Shown here: positions 1 to 5,759 of the stretch, piece by piece
Layout: every line of letters starts with the position of its first letter
Numbering within the stretch: position 1 is the stretch's first letter
DNA from: an uncultured Pseudomonadota bacterium
GTDB taxonomy: Bacteria; Pseudomonadota; Gammaproteobacteria; Burkholderiales; SG8-39
DNA: 10,846 bases
NCBI GenBank assembly: GCA_903895005.1
Contig: CAITSH010000272.1
Coordinates: forward strand, 1-10,846
Direction: 5' to 3'
Made by a program: the position numbers and the translations under genes
The notes under the pieces: model-generated
The model's input: only the letters and a program-made list of their open reading frames with translations
Database searches by the model: none
What the model was told of the DNA's origin: nothing

Positions 1-1
1 C

Positions 2-787
2 TGCCTGCTGATGGGGCAGACGGCTGAGAACGTCGCACACCGCTTTGGCATTACCCGCAGGCAAATGGATGAATACTCGGCACGCAGCCACGCCCGCGTC
101 ATCCGTTCGCAGGTAGCGGGCTGGCTCAATAACGCCCACGACGGGCTGCAGGCCGAGATTGCGCCGCTTTACGGCCCGGACGGCACGCTCTTTAATGGCG
201 ACGATGGCATGCGCGCTGACTCTACCGCAGACAACCTCGCCAAGCTCAAGCCCTTTTTCGATCGCAAGTACGGCAACGTCACCGCAGGCAATTCATCACA
301 GATCACCGACGGTGCGTCGTGGGTGCTGCTCGCCGGTGAAGACGCGGTACAACGCATGGGCCTTACGCCCATAGGCCGCATCCTGGACAGCCAGTGGGCC
401 GGCCTTGACCCGGCGCAAATGGGCCTCGGCCCGGTACACGCCGCCACGCCCATCCTGCAACGGCATGGCCTCGGACTTAACGACCTCGATGCCTGGGAGA
501 TCAACGAGGCCTTCGCGGCGCAACTGCTGGGCTGCGTCGCAGCCTGGAAGGACGATGCCTACTGCCGCGATCAACTGGGCCTCGCCGGCGCCATGGGTGA
601 CATCGACATGGAAAAGCTCAACATTGACGGTGGCGCCATCGCCCTCGGCCACCCGGTCGGCGCCTCGGGCACGCGCATCGTGCTGCATTTGCTGCACGTG
701 CTCAAACGCAGCGGCGGCAAGAAAGGTATTGCTTCAATCTGCATCGGCGGCGGCCTAGGCGGCGCCATGCTGGTGGAGGCGCTCTGA
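2..787 (+). CDS. fadI: Acetyl-CoA acyltransferase (thiolase, FadI-like), 3' part; 5' end outside window
   Basis: This is the C-terminal part of a thiolase that cleaves 3-ketoacyl-CoA with CoA in the last step of beta-oxidation. The frame is open from base 2, reading CLLMGQTAENVA, so the gene begins upstream of the window and the N-terminal acyl-accepting cysteine is not visible. Seen here are the NEAFAAQ motif (codons from 503), the GGAIALGHPVGASG motif with the catalytic His at 650-652, and the CIGGGLGG motif with the second catalytic Cys at 740-742. All active-site elements expected in this half are intact. The MG.TAE stretch and the thiolase-before-alpha-subunit gene order resemble E. coli fadI-fadJ rather than fadB-fadA. 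Its stop overlaps the next start (TGATG), so the two subunits are probably translationally coupled and form a trifunctional complex. The family is certain; the exact chain-length role is not. Confidence 0.93.
   Translation, partial: CLLMGQTAENVAHRFGITRRQMDEYSARSHARVIRSQVAGWLNNAHDGLQAEIAPLYGPDGTLFNGDDGMRADSTADNLAKLKPFFDRKYGNVTAGNSSQITDGASWVLLAGEDAVQRMGLTPIGRILDSQWAGLDPAQMGLGPVHAATPILQRHGLGLNDLDAWEINEAFAAQLLGCVAAWKDDAYCRDQLGLAGAMGDIDMEKLNIDGGAIALGHPVGASGTRIVLHLLHVLKRSGGKKGIASICIGGGLGGAMLVEAL
775..779 (+). promoter_or_regulatory. Strong Shine-Dalgarno for the fadJ-like gene
   Basis: A perfect GGAGG lies 7 bases before the ATG at 787, inside the last codons of the thiolase gene. It fixes 787 as the start of the downstream gene and shows that the overlapping pair has its own ribosome entry as well as stop-start coupling. 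Confidence 0.8.
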
Positions 788-2718
788 TGACGACCTACCA
801 GCACTGGAAACTCGAAACCGACGCCGACAGTCTGGCGTGGCTGTCCCTGGACAAGGCCGGCACCGCGACCAACACACTCTCGGGTGCGGTCATGGCCGAA
901 CTGGATGTCATACTGGACCGGCTGCGTGCCGAGTCGCCGCGCGGCCTATGCATACTTTCGGCCAAGGCTTCGGGCTTTATCGCCGGCGCCGATGTCGAGG
1001 AGTTCACAAAAATTCAATCCACGGCCGATGCCCTCGCCATCGTGCGGCGTGGCTGGGACACCTTCAACAAGCTCGCGGCACTGCCGTTTCCGACGCTGGC
1101 ACTGGTACGCGGCTTTTGCATGGGTGGGGGCCTCGAACTCGCGCTCGCCTGCCGCTACCGCGTAGCCGTGGATGAGCCGAAAACGCGCATGGCCCTGCCC
1201 GAGGTCATGCTGGGTATCCTCCCGGCCTGGGGCGGCGTGATGCGCCTGCCGCGTCTGGTCGGCCCCGCCGCCGCACTCGACATGCTGATGACCGGCAAGG
1301 GCATAGATGCGAAGCGCGCAAAAAAAATGGGGCTTGCGGATGCCGCGGTCCCGCCGCGCGTGATGGACAACACCGCGCGCATGATGTTGCTCGAAGCGCC
1401 GCCGCCACGCGCACTGCCATTCCTGATACGCCTGATGAACGGGCCGTTAAAGAGCATGGTGGCCTCACAGGCGAGAAAGCAACTGGCAAAAAAAGTGCGG
1501 CGCGAACACTACCCGGCACCCTACGCCATCCTTGACTTGTGGCAAAAATATGACGGCGACCCGTTCGCACCGTCCGTCGGCGACCCGGCCTCGGTGGCGG
1601 CACTTATTGAAGGCCCGACCGCGCGCAATCTGATACGCATATTCTTTTTGCAGGAGCGCATGAAGACGCTAGGCAAGGACAGCGAATTCGAGGCGAGGCA
1701 CGTGCACGTCATCGGTGCCGGCGTGATGGGCGGCGACATAGCGGCGGTGTGCGCGATGCGCGGACTCACGGTGACGCTGCAGGATCAGAATGCCGAACGC
1801 ATTGCACCGGCGATGAAGCGCGCGGCCGAACTGTTCAAGCGCCGATTGCGCGACAAGGCACGCATACGCGATGCCTGCGACCTGCTCATCCCCGATGTGA
1901 CCGGAGAAGGTGCACGCCACGCCGACGTCATCATCGAGGCGATTTTCGAAAATCTTGAAGCCAAGCGCGAACTCTTTGCGAAGCTGGAAAAAATCGCCAA
2001 ACCCAGCGCCATCCTCTCCACCAACACCTCCAGCCTCAAGCTCGCTGACATCGCTGCGAACTTCGCAACGCCGTCGCGTCTGGTAGGCATCCATTTTTTC
2101 AATCCAGTACCACAGATGCAACTAGTGGAAATCGTCTCCGCCGGCAATACCGACGCAGCCATCGCACGAAACGCCGCGGCATTCGTGCGCCAGATCGACA
2201 AGCTCCCGCTGGACGTGAAGGATGCCCCCGGATTCCTCGTCAATCGCGTGCTCGGTCCCTACATCGCCAACGCCTTTCGCCTGGCCGACGAAGGCGTGGC
2301 ACTTGAAGCCATCGATGCCGCAATGGAGCAATTCGGTATGCCCATGGGACCGATCGAATTGGCCGACACCGTGGGCCTGGATATCTGCGTGCACGCCGGC
2401 GAGGCCTTGTCGGGCGCCGGTGCCGAGCCACCCCAGCGCCTGATGGAACTCGTCAGCGCCGGCAAACTGGGCAAAAAAACCGGCGCCGGCTTTTACACCT
2501 GGATCGATGGCAGTGCGCAAAAGGGCGCGGCCGGACCGGTCGAAGCCGCGCTGATCGAGCGCCTCATCAAGCCTTATCTCGAAGAAACGCAAAAGGTCGT
2601 GGCCGAGGGTATTGTCGCCGACGCCGATCTTGCCGATGCCGGGCTTATTTTTGGCACCGGCTTTGCACCCTTTCGCGGCGGGCCAATGCACCACCTTAAG
2701 ACCCGCAGCATGCGGTGA
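787..2718 (+). CDS. fadJ: Fatty-acid oxidation alpha subunit: enoyl-CoA hydratase / 3-hydroxyacyl-CoA dehydrogenase (FadJ-like)
   Basis: This 643-residue bifunctional enzyme hydrates 2-enoyl-CoA and oxidises the product with NAD to 3-ketoacyl-CoA, feeding the thiolase encoded just upstream. The N-terminal crotonase domain (about residues 1-190) has the GFIAGADVEEF oxyanion-hole segment and both hydratase glutamates, E117 (GGGLE) and E139 (LPEVMLG). The dehydrogenase part starts with a Rossmann glycine motif GAGVMGG (310-316). It continues with NTSSL, the catalytic His in GIHFFNP (H436), and a C-terminal helical half with GFLVNR. The start at 787 is set by a GGAGG site. The length is below the 714-729 residues of E. 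coli FadJ and FadB. The protein stops only 9 residues after the conserved FGTGFAPFRGGP motif, where relatives usually carry a further few tens of residues. That is either a natural short form or a damaged C-terminus; the catalytic domains look complete. Confidence 0.93.
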   Translation: MTTYQHWKLETDADSLAWLSLDKAGTATNTLSGAVMAELDVILDRLRAESPRGLCILSAKASGFIAGADVEEFTKIQSTADALAIVRRGWDTFNKLAALPFPTLALVRGFCMGGGLELALACRYRVAVDEPKTRMALPEVMLGILPAWGGVMRLPRLVGPAAALDMLMTGKGIDAKRAKKMGLADAAVPPRVMDNTARMMLLEAPPPRALPFLIRLMNGPLKSMVASQARKQLAKKVRREHYPAPYAILDLWQKYDGDPFAPSVGDPASVAALIEGPTARNLIRIFFLQERMKTLGKDSEFEARHVHVIGAGVMGGDIAAVCAMRGLTVTLQDQNAERIAPAMKRAAELFKRRLRDKARIRDACDLLIPDVTGEGARHADVIIEAIFENLEAKRELFAKLEKIAKPSAILSTNTSSLKLADIAANFATPSRLVGIHFFNPVPQMQLVEIVSAGNTDAAIARNAAAFVRQIDKLPLDVKDAPGFLVNRVLGPYIANAFRLADEGVALEAIDAAMEQFGMPMGPIELADTVGLDICVHAGEALSGAGAEPPQRLMELVSAGKLGKKTGAGFYTWIDGSAQKGAAGPVEAALIERLIKPYLEETQKVVAEGIVADADLADAGLIFGTGFAPFRGGPMHHLKTRSMR

Positions 2719-2856
2719 TGCCCTGGTTGGCCGCTTTTCGCGGGAAATGCTTACGCGAACTGCTCTGCCCGGGACCGGCCGAGGCTTTAGCACTCAACCA
2801 GAGCGCGGCGATCGAGAGTCGGCACCGCGATCATTGCCTATTTGTCGCGTTTATGG

Positions 2857-2925
2857 TAAGGTTTTAATGAAGATTTTCAAAGTAACCCAATGAAATTAAA
2901 GTGAAACATGAAATTAAAGTGAAAC
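2857..2925 (+). promoter_or_regulatory. Unusual translation-initiation region with micro-ORFs before the TPR-barrel gene
   Basis: A good Shine-Dalgarno, TAAGG at 2857-2861, sits 5 bases before ATG 2867, but that frame encodes only MKIFKVTQ and stops at 2891-2893. The stop overlaps ATG 2890 (ATGA), which starts MKLK and stops at 2902-2904. That stop in turn overlaps GTG 2901 (GTGA), the first possible start of the TPR-barrel protein. A second copy of MKLK follows at 2908-2922, with GTG 2919 overlapping its stop in the same way. Neither GTG has a recognisable Shine-Dalgarno, so the real gene may be translated by coupling or reinitiation from the short frames. That mechanism is inference; the overlaps and the ribosome-binding site are visible. 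Confidence 0.4.
2890..2925 (+). repeat. Exact tandem duplication of an 18-bp unit
   Basis: The unit ATGAAATTAAAGTGAAAC occurs at 2890-2907 and again, identically, at 2908-2925, followed by a run of seven A. Because 18 is a multiple of three, the duplication keeps the downstream frame and gives the TPR-barrel protein two in-frame GTG starts (2901 and 2919) with repeated residues EIKVK. It is very AT-rich against its GC-rich surroundings. Confidence 0.9.
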
Positions 2926-4247
2926 AAAAAAACTCAAAGACGCTTCGCGCCATTTTTGTCGGCGCAAGCCTGTTATTTTCGATCTGTCAGAACGTCGCGT
3001 TTGCGGACGAAGTTCTTGACCGCGCGCGCAGTCTGGTTGCGCAGAAAAACCCAAAAGCGGCGCTTGGGCTATTGTTGCCGCTTGAGGGCGCCCGCGCCGG
3101 CGATCTTGAATACGACTACCTGCTTGGGCTCGCCGCACTGGACGCGGGTGACGCGCAGCAGGCGGTCTTCGCGCTGGAACGCGTCCTCGCCGTAAACCCC
3201 AACTACCAGCAGGCGCGCGCAGAGATTGCACGGGCCTATGTGGAGCTGGGCGAACGCGAAAATGCCAAACGCGAGTTCCGGAATGTGCTCGCCAGCAACC
3301 CGCCAGATGCGGTCAAGCAGACCATAGACCGGCTACTTGGCGCCCTGATAGCAAACGGGCGCCGTCTTTCGGCCTACTTCGAATTGGGCGTCGGCACCGA
3401 CAGTAACGTCAACAGCGCCACCGGCAACGGACAGGTTGCGATTCCGGCCCTGGGCGGCGCGGTCGTCAACCTTGGGGCCGGCGGCACCAGCGTTGGCGAT
3501 AACTTCACTAGTCTCTCAGGCGGCGTCAACCTGCTTCAACCCGTATCTGAAGAATGGGCGCTCGTTGCCGGCGCAGCGGTCAACGGCAAGCTCAACAGCA
3601 CACAAAAGCAGTTCGACACCAATTCGATAGACGGCAATCTCGGTGCGCGCTGGGCGAGCGGCAAGGAAGCCATCTCAGCAGGCGTGCAAGTGCAAAGCTT
3701 CGGCGTCGATAACACGCGCTTTCGCGACACCACCGGCTTTGTCGCCCAATGGCAGCATTACTACAGCGACACGCGCTCCATCACGGCGTTCACGCAAATC
3801 TCAGACCTTCGTTACCCATCCCAAGCCATTCGTAATTCGCGCCGGGGCATTTACGGACTGGCCTTTGCCGAGGGCCTCGGCGGCCCGAATAATGCGGTGG
3901 TGTTCGGCAGCATCTATGCCGGCGAGGAAAAAGAAACCGCCGAGGGAGTGCGACACCTCGGACACAAGCCGGTTGGCGCCCGCATCGGCGGCCAACTGGA
4001 CATCACCGCCAAGACCGTGTTGTTTGCCTCCCTCAGCGCCGAGCAACGCCGCTATGGCGGGCAGGAACCGCTCTTCCTGACCCAACGCGCGGATGACCAA
4101 TTCGACCTTCGCGCCGGCGTCAATTACGGTTTCGCCCAGGGCTGGACCCTCAGCCCGCAAATTTCCTATACCGACAACAAGTCGAATATCGCGACCAGCA
4201 AGTTCACCCGCAGTATGGCGTCGGTGTTGCTGCGGAGAGAATTCTAG
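2901..4247 (+). CDS. Outer-membrane TPR / beta-barrel protein, Slam-like (DUF560, type XI secretion style)
   Basis: The protein has 448 residues from GTG 2901, or 442 from GTG 2919; the choice is unresolved because a tandem repeat duplicates the start. A signal peptide is clear: a basic start (KQKNSKTLR), the hydrophobic stretch AIFVGASLLFSI, and cleavage after AFA before D36 (D30 from the later start). About residues 36-155 are TPR-like helices, for example ALERVLAVNPNYQQARAEIA and AYVELGERENAKREF. From about residue 157 the sequence turns into alternating amphipathic strands, starting AYFELGVGTDSNVNS and ending LLRREF with a terminal Phe, the usual barrel-assembly signature. Periplasmic TPRs followed by a barrel with a DSNVN opening fits the DUF560/Slam family, outer-membrane translocators of surface or secreted proteins. 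A generic TPR-containing porin is the alternative. It sits 87 bases before a plausible cargo gene, which supports an export role. The barrel call is firm; the Slam call is moderate. Confidence 0.72.
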   Translation: MKHEIKVKQKNSKTLRAIFVGASLLFSICQNVAFADEVLDRARSLVAQKNPKAALGLLLPLEGARAGDLEYDYLLGLAALDAGDAQQAVFALERVLAVNPNYQQARAEIARAYVELGERENAKREFRNVLASNPPDAVKQTIDRLLGALIANGRRLSAYFELGVGTDSNVNSATGNGQVAIPALGGAVVNLGAGGTSVGDNFTSLSGGVNLLQPVSEEWALVAGAAVNGKLNSTQKQFDTNSIDGNLGARWASGKEAISAGVQVQSFGVDNTRFRDTTGFVAQWQHYYSDTRSITAFTQISDLRYPSQAIRNSRRGIYGLAFAEGLGGPNNAVVFGSIYAGEEKETAEGVRHLGHKPVGARIGGQLDITAKTVLFASLSAEQRRYGGQEPLFLTQRADDQFDLRAGVNYGFAQGWTLSPQISYTDNKSNIATSKFTRSMASVLLRREF

Positions 4248-4334
4248 TTCCGGATAAGAGACTTAGTTCCTGTCCAGCCTGATCGTTTTGGCGGTTAATA
4301 CACACTATCCCCTTTTCCAGTAAAGACTTCAGCC

Positions 4335-5753
4335 ATGAGCCCCTCCTTGCGATTCCGACCCAGTGCACGCGGACTGCTGCTCGCGGCAATTTCCGCCGCC
4401 TTTACCCAGACCGCAATGGCCAATACCGGCCGTGTCGACTTTACCGCTGGCAACGTCTCGGTAACCGGCACCGATGGCTCGCAGCGGCCGCTCGTCAAGG
4501 GCAACGAAGTCAAAACCGGCGACCGCATCGTCAGCGACCAGAGCGGCCGCGCGCAAATCCGCTTCTCCGACGGATCGTACGTTTCGCTACAACCCAATAC
4601 CGACTTTTCCATCACCAATTACGTGTTTGATGGCAAGACCGAAGGCGTGGAGAAGGCCTTCTTCAACCTCGTCAAGGGGGCAATGCGCACGGTCACCGGC
4701 CTGGTCGGCCGCAAAAACCGCGATGCCTACCAACTCAGCACGCCCACCGCCACCATCGGCATACGCGGCACCGGCGGGGTGATTTCCGTCGGAGCCGACG
4801 GCTCCACGCTGGTCCAAGGCACGAGCGGCGTTTGGACGCTGACGACCGGGGGCGGTTCGCTGGAAATTCCCGCCGGCAGAGCCGGTACCGCCACCGACCC
4901 GGGCAAGCCGCCGCAGCAGACCAGCCAGGGACCGAACGTACCGGCTCCGAGCAGCGAGAACAAGCAGCAAAAGACATTCTCGACCGACGACAAGACATCC
5001 TCGAGCGGCAATGCTTTCTCTTCAGGGGAAAACCGTACCGAAACAGGCAGCACGGATCTTGGGTCCGGGCGCAAGACCCTCGTATCCGGCTCCGGCTACG
5101 CAGTCGCATCCACGGCCGGCAGCACTGCCGCACTGGGCGTTCCGGTGAGCGCCACCTTCGACGACAACAGCAAGCTGACGTCGTTCGTCCATGGCCCGAC
5201 CACCAATACCCTCATCGGATCAACCGACGATTTCGGCACGAAAGACGGCATTATTGCCTGGGGGCGCTGGACAAGTCCGGTCAGCGTCAACGGCACATCC
5301 ACCAACTACCCGTCGGGCTTTCACTATGTCGTCGGCCTCCCCACTGCTGCGGCAAGCCTGCCGGCGGGCGCAACCTACACCTACAGCCTGATGGGCTCGA
5401 CCAAACCAACCGCGGCAGACGGCAGCGCCACAGGTTCACTCAATTCGGCAACGCTGACTGGCAACTTCAGCAGCAACGTGGTCAACGTCAATTTCGCCGG
5501 CTCGATTTCGGGCAAGAGCTTCGACGCCACCATTAACGGTATGTCCCTCACCACCAGCACCGCCAGCTTCAGCGGCTCGGGCAATTCGACGAACTTTACG
5601 ACCGGCGCCAATACCCTGAACAACGCCTGCTCCACCCTTGCAGTCAGCGGCTTCTTCGCCGGTGTCGGCGCGACCAATGCGGGCTTCTCCTATTCGATTC
5701 TCTCCACCTCGCTCGGCACTGGCGTGGTGGGGGTGGCCGCCCTGAAACGCTAG
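4335..5753 (+). CDS. Secreted FecR-domain protein with C-terminal Slam-cargo-like barrel domain
   Basis: This 472-residue protein has a Sec signal peptide (basic start, LLLAAISAAF, cleavage after AMA at residue 29) and no lipobox cysteine, so it is not a lipoprotein. Residues about 33-150 form a FecR domain: DFTAGNVSVTG, LVKGNEVKTGDRIVS, ARAQ-type strand AQIRFSDGSYVSLQPNTDF, and the hallmark TPTATIGIRGTGG at about 136-148. Residues 196-254 are a low-complexity linker with 21 Ser/Thr in 59 residues. Residues about 300-472 are beta-rich and end with VSGFFAGVGATNAG and GVAALKR. This is close in pattern to the terminal strands of TbpB-type barrel domains (G.FFG..A...G..F then GVF.AKR) found in Slam/type XI cargo. 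There is no transmembrane helix and no sigma-factor partner, so a FecR-type signalling role is unlikely. With the Slam-like gene upstream and a glycosyltransferase 6 bases downstream, it looks like an exported, possibly glycosylated protein. FecR call is firm, barrel call moderate. Confidence 0.82.
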   Translation: MSPSLRFRPSARGLLLAAISAAFTQTAMANTGRVDFTAGNVSVTGTDGSQRPLVKGNEVKTGDRIVSDQSGRAQIRFSDGSYVSLQPNTDFSITNYVFDGKTEGVEKAFFNLVKGAMRTVTGLVGRKNRDAYQLSTPTATIGIRGTGGVISVGADGSTLVQGTSGVWTLTTGGGSLEIPAGRAGTATDPGKPPQQTSQGPNVPAPSSENKQQKTFSTDDKTSSSGNAFSSGENRTETGSTDLGSGRKTLVSGSGYAVASTAGSTAALGVPVSATFDDNSKLTSFVHGPTTNTLIGSTDDFGTKDGIIAWGRWTSPVSVNGTSTNYPSGFHYVVGLPTAAASLPAGATYTYSLMGSTKPTAADGSATGSLNSATLTGNFSSNVVNVNFAGSISGKSFDATINGMSLTTSTASFSGSGNSTNFTTGANTLNNACSTLAVSGFFAGVGATNAGFSYSILSTSLGTGVVGVAALKR

Positions 5754-5759
5754 CGCTAT

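Noticed and set aside
2122..2793. 223-codon open frame on the minus strand across the end of fadJ
   Set aside because: It is a mirror of the conserved dehydrogenase domain and shows no family similarity, signal peptide or ribosome-binding site of note.
2834..2862. Promoter (TTGCCT with TAAGGT) before the TPR-barrel gene
   Set aside because: The spacing is right but the -10 matches only half the consensus and overlaps the better-supported TAAGG ribosome-binding site.
4248..4334. Promoter between the TPR-barrel and FecR genes (TTGGCG near 4288)
   Set aside because: No -10 box lies at a proper distance, and no hairpin or operator is visible in the 87 bases; co-transcription is simpler.
4335..5753. 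Classical FecR anti-sigma regulator
   Set aside because: There is a cleavable signal peptide, no internal transmembrane helix, and no FecI-type sigma factor or TonB-dependent receptor gene in the window.
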